Below the pieces are notes generated by a model. The model was not told the DNA's origin. It worked only from the letters and a program-made list of their open reading frames with translations, and did no database searches. 64,000 nucleotides of DNA, taken from positions 186,001 through 250,000 of the forward strand of contig CANIQT010000001.1 in assembly GCA_947469885.1 (NCBI GenBank), written 5' to 3'. The DNA is from Bacteroidota bacterium (lineage in GTDB: Bacteria > Bacteroidota > Bacteroidia > 2-12-FULL-35-15). Position numbers and translations under genes: made by a program. Below, in pieces: positions 27,216-36,150 of this stretch. The number at the start of each line of letters is the position of its first letter. Positions within the stretch are counted from its first letter, which is position 1.

Positions 27216-27788
27216 ATGAAAAAATCATTAATAGAAGATAATCTGAAAGAAGCACAACAGGTGCTTGCACAATTTATTTCTAAAAAGAAAAATATAGATT
27301 CCATAGAAAAAGCGGGAAAGACATTAGTGAGTGCTTTTAAAAAAGGAAATAAAGTTATATCGTGCGGCAACGGTGGCTCTATGTGCGATGCCATGCACTT
27401 TGCAGAGGAGTTGAGCGGACGATTCAGGGAAAATCGTAAAGCCTTACCGGCAGTTTCTATTTCTGATGCATCACATATTACTTGTGTGGGCAATGATTAT
27501 GGTTTTGCTCAAATATTTTCGAGATACGTGGAAGCAATAGGAAACAAAGGGGATGTACTACTTGCCATTAGTACAAGTGGTAATAGCGAAAATGTAATAA
27601 ATGCAATTGCTGCGGCAAAACAAAAAGGAATGACTGTGATAGGATTAACCGGAAAAGATGGAGGTAAAATGGGAAAGTTATGTGATGTAGAAATAAGAGC
27701 ACCCCACAGCAAGTACGCTGATAGAGCCCAAGAGATACATATTAAAGTAATTCATTCGTTGATACATTGGGTGGAGGAAAATTTATAA
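27216..27788 (+). CDS. gmhA: D-sedoheptulose-7-phosphate isomerase GmhA
   Basis: A 190-residue SIS-fold enzyme making D-glycero-D-manno-heptose 7-phosphate, the first step towards LPS-core heptose. It has [43 protein letters not shown] and the end [17 protein letters not shown]. The metal/catalytic His and Glu of AMHFAEE and the Gln and His of QEIHIKVIH are present. GGSHCD of the E. coli enzyme reads GGSMCD here. No other heptose genes are adjacent. Confidence 0.93.
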   Translation: MKKSLIEDNLKEAQQVLAQFISKKKNIDSIEKAGKTLVSAFKKGNKVISCGNGGSMCDAMHFAEELSGRFRENRKALPAVSISDASHITCVGNDYGFAQIFSRYVEAIGNKGDVLLAISTSGNSENVINAIAAAKQKGMTVIGLTGKDGGKMGKLCDVEIRAPHSKYADRAQEIHIKVIHSLIHWVEENL

Positions 27789-27826
27789 AAAAAAACGCCC
27801 CGCAAAATTTGCGGGACGTTTTAACC
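27789..27826. terminator. Terminator between gmhA and dnaK
   Basis: A stem, AACGCCCCGCAAA with TTTGCGGGACGTT (one mismatch), is preceded by a run of As and followed by TTTT. It serves the convergent genes gmhA (plus) and dnaK (minus). Confidence 0.85.
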
Positions 27827-27845
27827 AATCAATCAACCCTAAAAA

Positions 27846-29765
27846 TTATTTTTTCTCATCTTTTACTTCCTCAAAATCAACATCCGTTACTTCGTCATCT
27901 TTTTTAGCCTCTTCTGCATGTCCGTCAGCATGGGGTTGTCCATCTGTTGCACCTGCACCCTGTGTTGCATTGTACATATCTTGCGAAGCAGCCTGCCAAG
28001 CACTATTTAATTTATCTAATGCTGAATCAATACCAGATAAATCTTTTGAACCATGAGCAGTTTTTAATTCTGCCAATGCAACTTCAATCACCGATTTTTT
28101 TTCTGCCGGAATTTTATCTCCGTACTCTTTCAATTGTTTTTCTGTTTGAAAGATAGTAGAATCAGCAGTATTAATTTTTTCGATTTCTTCTTTTGCCTTT
28201 TTATCTGCTTCTGCATTTGCATCTGCATCTGCTTTCATGCGTTTGATTTCTTCATCTGTCAATCCTGACTTAGCTTCAATACGTATGTTGTGCGATTTGC
28301 CGGTTGCTTTATCTTTTGCTGATACTTGCAAAATTCCATTTGCATCTATATCAAAAGTTACTTCCACTTGTGGTATTCCGCGAGGTGCAGGAGGAATTCC
28401 ATCTAAGTTAAATTCTCCTAACTTACGGTTATCCTTTGCCATTGCGCGCTCTCCCTGATATACTACAATTTGAACAGATGGTTGATTATCGCTTGCGGTA
28501 GAAAAAGTTTCAGATTTTTTTGTAGGAATAGTGGTGTTCGATTCAATTAATTTAGTGAACACACCGCCCATTGTTTCGATACCTAACGAAAGCGGAGTAA
28601 CATCTAACAACAACACATCTTTTACTTCCCCTGTCAATACACCACCTTGTATAGCTGCACCAATTGCAACTACTTCATCCGGGTTCACCCCTTTAGAAGG
28701 AGCTTTGCCAAAGAATTTTTGAACTGCATCCACAATAGCAGGAATACGAGTTGAACCACCTACCAAAATAATTTCGTTGATATCACCTACATTCAAACCT
28801 GCATTTTTCAAAGCAGTTTTGCATGGCTCAATAGTACGTTTAATTAAATCATCAACTAGTTGCTCAAACTTTGCACGGGTCAAGGTGCGCACCAAGTGTT
28901 TTGGAATACCATCTACCGGCATGATGTAAGGTAAATTAATTTCGGAAGAAGCAGTACTTGACAATTCGATTTTTGCTTTTTCAGCAGCTTCTTTCAACCG
29001 TTGCAATGCCATTGGGTCTTTGGATAAATCCAAACCACCATTCTCTGCTTTGAATTCAGCAACTAACCAGTCAATAATTTTGTGGTCGAAATCGTCACCA
29101 CCCAAGTGAGTATCACCATCGGTAGATTTTACTTCAAACACACCATCACCTAACTCAAGTACAGACACATCGTGTGTACCACCACCGCAATCGAACACTA
29201 CAATTTTTTGGTCAGTACTTTTTTTGTCCAAACCATAAGCCAAAGCAGCTGCGGTAGGCTCGTTGATAATACGTTTAACTTTTAATCCTGCAATTTCGCC
29301 TGCTTCTTTTGTAGCTTGACGTTGCGCATCGTTAAAGTAAGCAGGTACTGTAATAACTGCCTCAGTAACTTCATGCCCAAGGTAATCTTCAGCAGTTTTT
29401 TTCATCTTTTGAAGAATGATGGCAGAAATTTCCTGTGGAGTAAACTTGCGGTCATCAATCTGTACTCGGGGAGTATTGTTATCCCCTTTCACCACTTTGT
29501 AAGGAACCCGTGTAATCTCTTTTGTTACTTCGTCAAAGGTGTGCCCCATAAAACGTTTGATGGAGTACACTGTTTTTGTAGGATTTGTGATTGCCTGGCG
29601 TTTGGCAGGGTCTCCCACTTTACGCTCGCCATTTTCAACAAATGCTACAATAGAAGGAGTTGTACGTTTTCCCTCGCTGTTAGGGATTACCACTGGCTCG
29701 TTACCTTCCATTACTGAAACACAAGAGTTAGTGGTTCCCAAATCAATTCCAATTATTTTGCTCAT
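27846..29765 (-). CDS. dnaK: Molecular chaperone DnaK (Hsp70)
   Basis: A 639-residue Hsp70 of normal length. It has [16 protein letters not shown] at the start, [19 protein letters not shown], the phosphate loop [39 protein letters not shown] joining the two domains, and an acidic tail ([16 protein letters not shown]). It folds and protects proteins with DnaJ and GrpE, which are not in the window. The THDVS variant of TFDVS is familiar from other Bacteroidota. Confidence 0.97.
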   Translation of the reverse strand: MSKIIGIDLGTTNSCVSVMEGNEPVVIPNSEGKRTTPSIVAFVENGERKVGDPAKRQAITNPTKTVYSIKRFMGHTFDEVTKEITRVPYKVVKGDNNTPRVQIDDRKFTPQEISAIILQKMKKTAEDYLGHEVTEAVITVPAYFNDAQRQATKEAGEIAGLKVKRIINEPTAAALAYGLDKKSTDQKIVVFDCGGGTHDVSVLELGDGVFEVKSTDGDTHLGGDDFDHKIIDWLVAEFKAENGGLDLSKDPMALQRLKEAAEKAKIELSSTASSEINLPYIMPVDGIPKHLVRTLTRAKFEQLVDDLIKRTIEPCKTALKNAGLNVGDINEIILVGGSTRIPAIVDAVQKFFGKAPSKGVNPDEVVAIGAAIQGGVLTGEVKDVLLLDVTPLSLGIETMGGVFTKLIESNTTIPTKKSETFSTASDNQPSVQIVVYQGERAMAKDNRKLGEFNLDGIPPAPRGIPQVEVTFDIDANGILQVSAKDKATGKSHNIRIEAKSGLTDEEIKRMKADADANAEADKKAKEEIEKINTADSTIFQTEKQLKEYGDKIPAEKKSVIEVALAELKTAHGSKDLSGIDSALDKLNSAWQAASQDMYNATQGAGATDGQPHADGHAEEAKKDDEVTDVDFEEVKDEKK

Positions 29766-29820
29766 ATTATATTGTTTTTAGTTGTTACAATTTTAAATTT
29801 AACATTTAGCCTTTTTCAAT

Positions 29821-29852
29821 CATTATGCCATTGGCAGAATGCCGAAATAATG
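29821..29852 (-). promoter_or_regulatory. Imperfect palindrome in the dnaK promoter region
   Basis: On the minus strand CATTAT at one end pairs with ATAATG at the other, enclosing GGCATTCTGCC and TGGCA. It lies 56-87 bases upstream of the dnaK ATG. The TGGCAT-N5-TTGAA order next to it weakly resembles a -24/-12 promoter. I read it as a candidate operator or promoter element for the heat-shock gene; the regulator is unknown. Confidence 0.35.
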
Positions 29853-29856
29853 TCAT

Positions 29857-29888
29857 AAAAAAACCCTGCAATCAGATTGCAGGGTCTT
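29857..29888 (-). terminator. Terminator of the 29912-30970 gene
   Basis: The stem ACCCTGCAATC/GATTGCAGGGT has a tiny loop. On the minus strand it is followed by a run of Ts (the A7 run at 29857-29863), placing it 24 bases after that gene's stop. Confidence 0.85.
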
Positions 29889-29911
29889 AAATACATGACA
29901 AAGCGACAGAA

Positions 29912-30970
29912 TCAAGGGCAGTTAATCAACTGTCCTTGTCCATTCAAAAACTTGTAGTGCTTAGTATATTGCCCACATGCAAGGGAATCCAATGTGTAAC
30001 GCGACAGGTTTTTACTGAAAGGAGCCTTATTATATCTAGACGAGAAGATGCCTAGTCCGTTGGTAATATTCGTAAATTCAGGTTTTTCTTGAACTATGCC
30101 AGTTGATGGAGCATTTACTTCAATAAAAGTATTCAAATCATCAGCCCCCGAAATTAGTATAACATCCGTTTTCAAAGCTCTGCGAGCTTTGTCAGGCAAT
30201 GGTTTTGTCAAAAACTGGCTACCAATAAACTGCAAATACGACTGTCCTTTCACTTCTTCCAACATTGTTTCGTTACCCGTTAACCCTTGTGTGGTTTGCA
30301 CCGGAAATAACCAATCTATGTGGTTGGTATCATTGCCAGTTAAATTAGAATCTAAATAATTAAACCTAAGCAATACCTGATACATTCTTGCATATCGGGC
30401 CGAATTCCACGAAATATTAACAGCAGCATTTGGATTGCCAGGAACTATAAAACCGAAAGCAGACGAAGTTGCGGTGGGACTAAGGAATGCACCAATATCA
30501 GTAATAAGACCTGTATTGGATGAAACCACAGTACCCGTTTCGCCATTAGTAACTATTAATTTATAGGTGTTGTTTGTATTAAAAAATCCGGGGCCTAGCG
30601 TAACATTATCCACAGAATAAATAACATTGGTTTGGTCAGGCGCATAAAAAACACCCGGGTCTTTTATTATGGAATTGTCAGGAGTTAATGTTCTTTCTAA
30701 AACCATATTACCAAAGCCATCAAGTTTTTGCAACTTCACGTTCAATGAATTTACAAATTGTGTAGAGTCTTTTATCTGGGCATACGTAAAAGCATTGCCT
30801 TCGCCCAAAAACGCTTTGTTAATTTTAATGTATTGTTTGGCTTGAGTTTGATCTAACAGTCCGTAAACCACTAATGTTTCCTTGTATTGCCCAACCACAT
30901 CCAAATCGGTACTACATGCTGAAAACAGAGCAACAAAGAGGAATAATGAATAAATAAATTTCTTTTTCAA
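29912..30970 (-). CDS. Lipoprotein, possibly DUF4249-like
   Basis: A 352-residue lipoprotein: signal peptide with FSACS lipobox (Cys about residue 19), followed by a beta-rich protein (ETLVVYGLLDQTQAKQYIKI, NTYKLIVTNGETG). The opening of the mature part, a declared value followed by a 'VVYGLLD...Q-IKI' strand, resembles DUF4249 lipoproteins of Bacteroidota, but the match is from memory and partial. Stands alone with its own terminator; an envelope role is inferred from the lipobox. Confidence 0.6.
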   Translation of the reverse strand: MKKKFIYSLFLFVALFSACSTDLDVVGQYKETLVVYGLLDQTQAKQYIKINKAFLGEGNAFTYAQIKDSTQFVNSLNVKLQKLDGFGNMVLERTLTPDNSIIKDPGVFYAPDQTNVIYSVDNVTLGPGFFNTNNTYKLIVTNGETGTVVSSNTGLITDIGAFLSPTATSSAFGFIVPGNPNAAVNISWNSARYARMYQVLLRFNYLDSNLTGNDTNHIDWLFPVQTTQGLTGNETMLEEVKGQSYLQFIGSQFLTKPLPDKARRALKTDVILISGADDLNTFIEVNAPSTGIVQEKPEFTNITNGLGIFSSRYNKAPFSKNLSRYTLDSLACGQYTKHYKFLNGQGQLINCP

Positions 30971-31047
30971 TTTTATTAAATATTAAATTTTAGGGGATAA
31001 ACGAGTGCAAATGTATGATTTTATTTGATTCTTAACCAAAAACAATT

Positions 31048-31362
31048 TTAGTTCTTAATTATTGCACCAAAAAAGAAATGATAGTTTAATACAACAACAG
31101 CAACTGTTATCGGAGAAGCAAGAATAAAAAAAAGAACAGTTTGCCATTTGCAGAGTTTAATAATGTACCTCATTTTAAACCATAAAAGAGCGATAATAAT
31201 GTTAGTGCATAACGCAATAACAAAAGCAACTATTAGGTTTCCCCAATTATCATCGTATTCCATAAACTGAGCTTTGTACATCAGTTTCCAAATATTAGCA
31301 ATTAGTATTACTATTAAGGAGGTGTAAATAATTTTTATTTTTAATTCTTTGGTCAATTTCAT
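31048..31362 (-). CDS. Small membrane protein, hypothetical
   Basis: A 104-residue protein with three hydrophobic segments (about 9-26, 39-58 and 75-98), so probably three membrane passes. No family recognised. It is the last of a four-gene minus-strand run (32678 to 31048). If the frameshift proposed in the preceding gene is real, only 4 bases separate the two, supporting co-transcription. Confidence 0.6.
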   Translation of the reverse strand: MKLTKELKIKIIYTSLIVILIANIWKLMYKAQFMEYDDNWGNLIVAFVIALCTNIIIALLWFKMRYIIKLCKWQTVLFFILASPITVAVVVLNYHFFFGAIIKN

Positions 31363-31415
31363 TGATTTATCGTTTTATCAATACCGGATTACCTTCGTGC
31401 CTGTATTTTACCCCG

Positions 31416-31871
31416 TCAATAGAAAAGTTGCCCATCACACATCCATAGCCTTCGCTTGACATGGTCCATTGCGACCACACAATCATTTTCATATCCGACA
31501 ACAAATAAGGTCGGTAACCTGGAATTATTATTTGGTAAGAGTGTTGTATTCATGGTTCGATTAACCGTTCCCCATCTTGTTTTTACCATTCCTTGGTCAT
31601 TATTCTGAACAAATGAAACAAATATTTTAAAAGAGCGAAGCAAAACGGTGTCTTTAAATTCATTTATAGTTACGGAATCAAACTCATCGTTTTCAAACCC
31701 TTTGAATCCGATTGACTCATTACTGAAAGTATCGGTTTGAATGCATTTGCATTCAAAATTCTTCTTTTCTTTTTCGGTCCACCGATGAGTTTCGAAGCAT
31801 CCACTCATCAATACAAAAGCACTGAATACTAACAGGGCTGCAATGATGTTAATTTTTGTTTTTAATTTCAT
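31416..31871 (-). CDS. Hypothetical lipoprotein, probably frameshifted near its C-terminus
   Basis: A 151-residue frame with an LMSGC lipobox (Cys about residue 25). The last 35 residues in this frame look unnatural. The adjacent frame from about 31530 to a stop at 31367-31369 reads a protein-like ending: IPGYRPYLLSDMKMIVWSQW, then a serine/glycine turn, GCVMGNFSIDGVKY and PVLIKR. I infer a one-base frameshift within the AAT-rich tract at about 31523-31533. The intact protein would be about 168 residues, running 31367-31871. It could be a real mutation or a sequencing error. Confidence 0.6.
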   Translation of the reverse strand: MKLKTKINIIAALLVFSAFVLMSGCFETHRWTEKEKKNFECKCIQTDTFSNESIGFKGFENDEFDSVTINEFKDTVLLRSFKIFVSFVQNNDQGMVKTRWGTVNRTMNTTLLPNNNSRLPTLFVVGYENDCVVAMDHVKRRLWMCDGQLFY

Positions 31872-32340
31872 TTATGAAATTTCTAATACTAATAACAAAT
31901 TTAGGCAAACGCTTTTCTTTTAATACTTTTAGAACTAATGCCTCAGTAAGCTTTTGCAATTCAATTATTGCAGAAGTGTGCGGTCCGAATCCAAATGAAT
32001 GATACCAGTCGGCTTTTGCATACCCGTTTAGAAATTTTGAATCAGCAGGTATTTCAAAACATAATCCCATTTCTTTTTCCGTTTTACACAGCAAGTGAAT
32101 CAAATTATTGGAAGTAAGCAGACCTTCTTTATAACCCCTTAAATCAACAAATGTGTGAAAGTATTTACCTGAAAAATTCTCCAATTCTAAATTATCAACA
32201 TTACTTAAATATTCTATTATTTCAGCTCGTTCATTTATTTTTTGTCGGTTTATTTCGTTGCTGAAGTAAGGATGGTACAAGATCTTTTGCTGCAACTCTT
32301 CAATAGAATATATAGAAACATAAACTCTTATATCAGTCAA
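31849..32340 (-). CDS. Hypothetical cytoplasmic protein
   Basis: A 163-residue protein without signal or membrane segment and without motifs I know. It overlaps the downstream lipoprotein by 23 bases and the upstream gene by 4, so it belongs to the same transcript. Confidence 0.6.
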   Translation of the reverse strand: MTDIRVYVSIYSIEELQQKILYHPYFSNEINRQKINERAEIIEYLSNVDNLELENFSGKYFHTFVDLRGYKEGLLTSNNLIHLLCKTEKEMGLCFEIPADSKFLNGYAKADWYHSFGFGPHTSAIIELQKLTEALVLKVLKEKRLPKFVISIRNFINEIKNKN

Positions 32341-32678
32341 TTCGTATCTACATAAGTATTAAAAAGCACCGATTCGGTAATAGTGTGAAATTTTATTTGG
32401 ATGTCCAGCAAGAAAGAAATATATCCGCATATATTTACATAATCAGCAATGATAATTGCTGTAAATAAAAGCGGGACGTTCTGTTCATCCCTTTTAGAAT
32501 CAAATCTATCAATAATTCCTAACTCCATTCTTAAAAGTATAAGGGCAAATATACAATTTAATGAGTGGTGCAGATTACGAAGTAATATGTTTCTATCTTT
32601 ATTTTTAACGCATTTTAATAAACCAAACAGAGTTGCATTGTCTTCTCTTTTTTTTCTCTGGATACTGTTTTTAAACAA
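32337..32678 (-). CDS. Hypothetical protein, start uncertain
   Basis: Up to 113 residues, beginning at a TTG that sits in the terminator hairpin of the gene upstream, so the true start is probably further in. One candidate is the ATG giving MELGIIDRF, about 51 residues downstream. It has one or two hydrophobic stretches and overlaps the next gene by 4 bases. Function unknown. Confidence 0.45.
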   Translation of the reverse strand: MFKNSIQRKKREDNATLFGLLKCVKNKDRNILLRNLHHSLNCIFALILLRMELGIIDRFDSKRDEQNVPLLFTAIIIADYVNICGYISFLLDIQIKFHTITESVLFNTYVDTN

Positions 32679-32714
32679 AAAAGCCCTGCAAAAATTGTTG
32701 CAGGGCTTTTTTAT
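32676..32714. terminator. Bidirectional-type terminator downstream of the MORN gene
   Basis: The stem AAAAGCCCTGCAA/TTGCAGGGCTTTT with a short loop is flanked by A and T runs. In the minus direction it terminates the gene ending at 32730. Confidence 0.88.
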
Positions 32715-32729
32715 TTTTATTAAATAGGA

Positions 32730-33197
32730 TTACAAAGTAGTATAAACTTTTTCGCTGGTAAGGTTTCCGCTTTCATCCCACTGCATCCATTTACCAATTT
32801 TTTCTCCTTTTGCATAATGCATTTCGGTGCGTTTGGTTCCATTAAAATCCCAAATAAGCCAGGTGCCATCTTTTTTTCCGGAAACATAATACGCTTCACC
32901 TGTTTTTTTACCTGTCTCATCATATCTTAACCACTGTCCTGTTTTTTCGTTATCCACAAAACTGCCGGTTTCCATAACGTTTCCGTTATCATAATAATAA
33001 GTTACAGCACCTTTTATTTTTCCATCTGCAATGGTGATAGTTGATTTTTTAATTCCAGCTGCTGTTAATTCAGAATAAGTTCCAGTGTATAATTTCCCTT
33101 GCTCGTAATACAAACCTTCTTTCAACGAAATGTTTTGAGCTGCTACACCTATTGCAAATGCTACAATTGCAACGGATAAAAAGATTAATTTTTTCAT
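32730..33197 (-). CDS. Secreted MORN-repeat (YwqK-like) protein
   Basis: A 155-residue protein with a signal peptide (to about residue 20, VAAQ) and tandem MORN-like units: YYYDNGNVMETGSFVDNEKTGQWLRYDETGKK, GEAYYVSGKKDGTWLIWDFNG and MHYAKGEKIGKWMQWDESGN. Such proteins are common in the Bacteroidota envelope and are often labelled YwqK-like; their role is not known. Single gene between two terminators. Confidence 0.8.
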   Translation of the reverse strand: MKKLIFLSVAIVAFAIGVAAQNISLKEGLYYEQGKLYTGTYSELTAAGIKKSTITIADGKIKGAVTYYYDNGNVMETGSFVDNEKTGQWLRYDETGKKTGEAYYVSGKKDGTWLIWDFNGTKRTEMHYAKGEKIGKWMQWDESGNLTSEKVYTTL

Positions 33198-33318
33198 GGT
33201 TTTATAGTTTTAGTTTATTTAAGAAAAGTAATAAACAATTATTTGCACTTTTCTTAACACAAAGGTATGGACAGTAATGTTAACTTAATATTAAATTAAC
33301 TTATGCTTTAGAAACAAA

Positions 33319-33356
33319 CAAAAAAATCCCCTACAATACTTTACTGTAGGGGATTG
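33319..33356 (-). terminator. Terminator of the 33376-33711 gene
   Basis: The stem ATCCCCTACA/TGTAGGGGAT (33326-33335 and 33345-33354) is followed on the minus strand by a T6 run. It lies about 20 bases after the gene's stop. Confidence 0.87.
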
Positions 33357-33375
33357 CGATTAGATTAAGGAATTG

Positions 33376-33711
33376 TTAACGAGAAGCTAACTCAATGGTA
33401 ATTGTGTTATATGTATAAGGATTGATTTTAACTTTTGTATCGTTGTAAGAAATGTATTTAATCACTGCTTCGGTATTGTTTACATCAATGCTTGCCGTAA
33501 ATTTTCCATCTAAGTCAGAATACACAATTTTATTATCAATCATAATTTCGGCACCTGCTATTTCTTCTCCACTGGTTTTATCAATCACCTTACCCGAAAC
33601 CAATGTTGTGGCTTTCTTGTCCTCATTGTCGTTTTTAATGTTTGAAGAATTTTCTGCAAACGAAACCAGTGAAATTAGAATTACAAAACAGGTAAGAAAA
33701 TATTTTTTCAT
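33376..33711 (-). CDS. Secreted carboxypeptidase-regulatory-like domain protein
   Basis: A 111-residue protein with a signal peptide (about 1-20) and one CarboxypepD-reg-like beta-sandwich (LVSGKVIDKTSGEEIAGAEIMI, SDLDGKFTASID, VIKYISYNDTKVKI). The same domain forms the plug-proximal part of many TonB-dependent receptors in Bacteroidota, but here it stands alone. Periplasmic or surface location inferred; function unknown. Confidence 0.78.
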   Translation of the reverse strand: MKKYFLTCFVILISLVSFAENSSNIKNDNEDKKATTLVSGKVIDKTSGEEIAGAEIMIDNKIVYSDLDGKFTASIDVNNTEAVIKYISYNDTKVKINPYTYNTITIELASR

Positions 33712-33823
33712 TTCTTAATTATTGTGTTGCAAAATTAAGCAACATCAACAAACGAAAGGGTTGTATTAAATTATGGTATTATGAAGAATGTGTAATTTTA
33801 ATGTTAAGAGAAAAAAGTAATTT

Positions 33824-34231
33824 CTAATCTCCTTTGCCTTCACCATTATTGCTTTCACTTCTGCTGTCGCCTTTAGCTTCCTCTTTGCCCACTCCCTTGT
33901 GTTCAGCTTTCTCCTCTCCTTTGCGGTCTCCTTTCCGGTCGTGCATATCTTCACCTTTGTGTTCACGGTAGTGTCTTCCTGATTCACCTGCATAGCCACC
34001 TGTACTTTTGCCTGATTTGTGTCCGCCTTTTCCACTACCAGTATTCGAAGAAGTTTTAGTCGCTGTTTTTCCTCCGGTTTGCGGAGCTGGTTTAGTTGAT
34101 TTAGCATCAACTTTGGTTGGTGAAGCAGGGTTTTCCTTTTTTGCGGTTGACGGTTTTAATGTTGTTGTTTGAGCATGAATAGCTGTCGTAAATATTATTA
34201 ATATTGCCAGAGCTGAAATTATTTTTTTCAT
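33824..34231 (-). CDS. Secreted low-complexity Lys/Gly/Ser-rich protein
   Basis: A 135-residue protein with a good signal peptide (MKKIISALAILIIFTTAIHA) followed entirely by low-complexity sequence. A Thr/Lys/Pro-rich part is followed by a Gly/Ser/Lys-rich part, and the C-terminal 50 residues alternate Lys/Arg and Glu/Asp with Gly (HDRKGDRKGEEK). No domain is seen. It is probably disordered after export. Confidence 0.6.
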   Translation of the reverse strand: MKKIISALAILIIFTTAIHAQTTTLKPSTAKKENPASPTKVDAKSTKPAPQTGGKTATKTSSNTGSGKGGHKSGKSTGGYAGESGRHYREHKGEDMHDRKGDRKGEEKAEHKGVGKEEAKGDSRSESNNGEGKGD

Positions 34232-34410
34232 TTTTATTTAAATTAAATTATCATTCGTTTTTATTAATTACAAAATAACAACAACTTTTCCACATTTTAA
34301 AATTTATATCGAAAAGAAATAACTTTTAACTTTGGGAACCGAAAGGGTTAATTGATGAAAAGACAGAGGGAAAACATATTCAACAATTTTATTTTATTTC
34401 AAAGCAATAA

Positions 34411-34839
34411 ATGCAAAACGTATCATTTAAAAATATAGAAGATTTTTTGGAATTTATTCCTGAAGACGAATTGAAGATGGTTGAACTATTACGTAAAATA
34501 ATAGGTGATTGCATCCCGAATATCACAGAAAAGCTTTCATACAATGTGCCTTATTACAAACTAAATAAAAATATATGTTTTATATGGCCATCGTCTGTGA
34601 TGTGGGGCAAAAAGAAAACATACAAGGGTGTTCGGTTTGGATTTACGAATGGATATTTATTGTCTGACGAAATTTCTTTTCTCGACAAAGGTGATCGAAA
34701 ACAAGTGTATTGGAAGGATTTTGAAAACCTCAATGAAATTGATGTAGTTCTTTTAAAATCATATATTTTTGGGGCAGTGGAAATAGATAAACAATTATCA
34801 AAAAATAAAAATGGCATTCAACGAAAAACTGGCAGATAG
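34411..34839 (+). CDS. DUF1801 domain protein
   Basis: A 142-residue cytoplasmic protein with the DUF1801 features: IPEDELKMVELLRKII, an aromatic SYNVPYYKLNKNICFIWP strand pair and GVRFGFTNGYLL. Role unknown. A TAACTTTG element (34327-34334) upstream fits the Bacteroidota -7 consensus. Its end overlaps the start of the TfoX-like gene by 29 bases. Confidence 0.8.
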   Translation: MQNVSFKNIEDFLEFIPEDELKMVELLRKIIGDCIPNITEKLSYNVPYYKLNKNICFIWPSSVMWGKKKTYKGVRFGFTNGYLLSDEISFLDKGDRKQVYWKDFENLNEIDVVLLKSYIFGAVEIDKQLSKNKNGIQRKTGR

Positions 34840-35161
34840 AATTCGTGAACACATTTCGGAGATTCCCAATGTGGAAGAAAAATTTATGTTTGGTGGAGTT
34901 TGTTTTATGGTGAACGGAAAAATGTGTGTGGGTGTGGTAAAAGAGGAAATGATGTGCCGCATCCATCCTAATTTGTATGAAGAAGCGTTGGAAAAGGAAG
35001 GTTGCCGCCAAATGGTATTTACAGGCAAGCCCATGAAGGGTTATGTGTTTGTTAACGAAGATGGAATGAAAACCAAAAAAGATTTTGATTATTGGATACA
35101 TCTTTGTCTCGATTTCAACAAAGAAGCTAAACCTTCGAAAAAGAAAAGAAATAAAAAATAG
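34811..35161 (+). CDS. TfoX N-terminal domain protein
   Basis: A 116-residue protein beginning MAFNEKLADRIREHI, with the TfoX-N core EEKFMFGGVCFMVNGKMCVGVVKEEMMCRI and MKGYVFVNEDGM. It ends in a lysine-rich tail. In gammaproteobacteria TfoX regulates competence, but single-domain Bacteroidota members are of unknown function, so no competence role is claimed. Overlaps the DUF1801 gene by 29 bases. Confidence 0.85.
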   Translation: MAFNEKLADRIREHISEIPNVEEKFMFGGVCFMVNGKMCVGVVKEEMMCRIHPNLYEEALEKEGCRQMVFTGKPMKGYVFVNEDGMKTKKDFDYWIHLCLDFNKEAKPSKKKRNKK

Positions 35162-35168
35162 TAGATTT

Positions 35169-35596
35169 GTGACAACTAAAATAAATCACATTTTTAAACG
35201 AAATGCCAAGAAGCATTTACGTTTTATAAAGCAGTTTTTGGTGGTGAGTTTCCTTACCTTGGACGCTGTAAAGAAATGCCTCCTAAAGATGGTAAACCAA
35301 TGCCAGCATCTGAAGGTGAAAAAATATTGCACGTTTCGTTGCCAATCAGCAAAGAAACCATTTTAATTGGTAGCGATAGTTCTGAAACATTTGGCCATGC
35401 AACCGTAATCGGAAATAATTTTTCTATTTCAATAAATTCTGACAGTGAAGAAGATGATGATAAACTATATAATTGACTTTCGGCAGGAGGCAAGCAAACA
35501 ATGCCAATGAGCAAAAGTTTCTGGGGTTCTTACTTCGGAATGTTTACCGATAAGTTTGGTGTTAAATGGATGGTGAGTTATGATAAAAAGGTATAA
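35169..35596 (+). pseudogene. VOC/PhnB-like (glyoxalase-fold) pseudogene
   Basis: Read across two lesions, this is a complete VOC protein of the PhnB/3-demethylubiquinone type. After an N-terminal KINHIFKRNAK piece, the frame shifts by one base at about 35210. It continues AFTFYKAVFGGEFPYLG, KILHVSLPISKETILIGSD and NNFSISINSDSEEDDDKLYN, then meets a TGA at about 35475. It resumes LSAGGKQTMPMSKSFWGSYF and DKFGVKWMVSYD. The clear C-terminal reading after the stop argues for recent decay. It ends 10 bases from the convergent YitT-like pseudogene. Confidence 0.85.
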
Positions 35597-35605
35597 TAAA
35601 ATTTC

Positions 35606-36016
35606 CTAATGGAATTTTTTCTTTTTAATCATTCCTCCTTTGGCATCTTTAATAACATTCATCACTAAAAAGGCATTTTTATCTATTTTTTCAATTTCGG
35701 TTTGAAGTTTTGCTATTTCCAATTGGGTGACGACTGTAAAAACAATTTCGGATGCATCTAGACTATCACCTGTTTTGCCAAAGCCTGTTTTACCGCTGTA
35801 AATATTTACAACACCATCAATAAATGAATTGGGAAGTAAAAAAACTTCTAACCCAAAACCTGCTGAGACAATGCCATTACCAATGAGTAAAAAAAATTTG
35901 GTTAAATGAGTTGCGGTGGCTTTAAACTTATAAAATGCTTTGGCGATATTATAATTACTTACCTGCTGGTCGGGGTTGTCGCTACTCTTTTTTCGTGCCG
36001 GCTCAATTAATATTTG
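35606..36016 (-). pseudogene. YitT-like (DUF161/DUF2179) pseudogene with central deletion
   Basis: The minus-strand frame reads ILIEPARKKSSDN, NIAKAFYKFKATATHLTKF and GIVSAGFGLEVFLLPNSFIDGV, the N-terminal end of YitT-type membrane proteins. It then jumps in frame to YSGKTGFGKTGDS and FTVVTQLEIAKLQTEIEKID, the C-terminal DUF2179 domain. The roughly 150 residues of membrane helices usual between them are missing. A TAG lies directly before the first recognisable residue, and no start codon fits. A remnant, not a functional transporter. Confidence 0.8.
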
Positions 36017-36150
36017 CTAAAAAAAAGGATTCATACTATAGGGGACAAAAATACACTTTAATAAAATGGTTTATCCACCGGCTGCCTCACATTTACAAAT
36101 TAACTTAAACAATCAACAAAGCAGCCGGGAGGATAAACACTATCTTTATA

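Noticed and set aside
34811..35161. Competence regulator from the TfoX-like domain
   Set aside because: Only the N-terminal domain is present, and no competence genes are nearby; function in Bacteroidota is not established.
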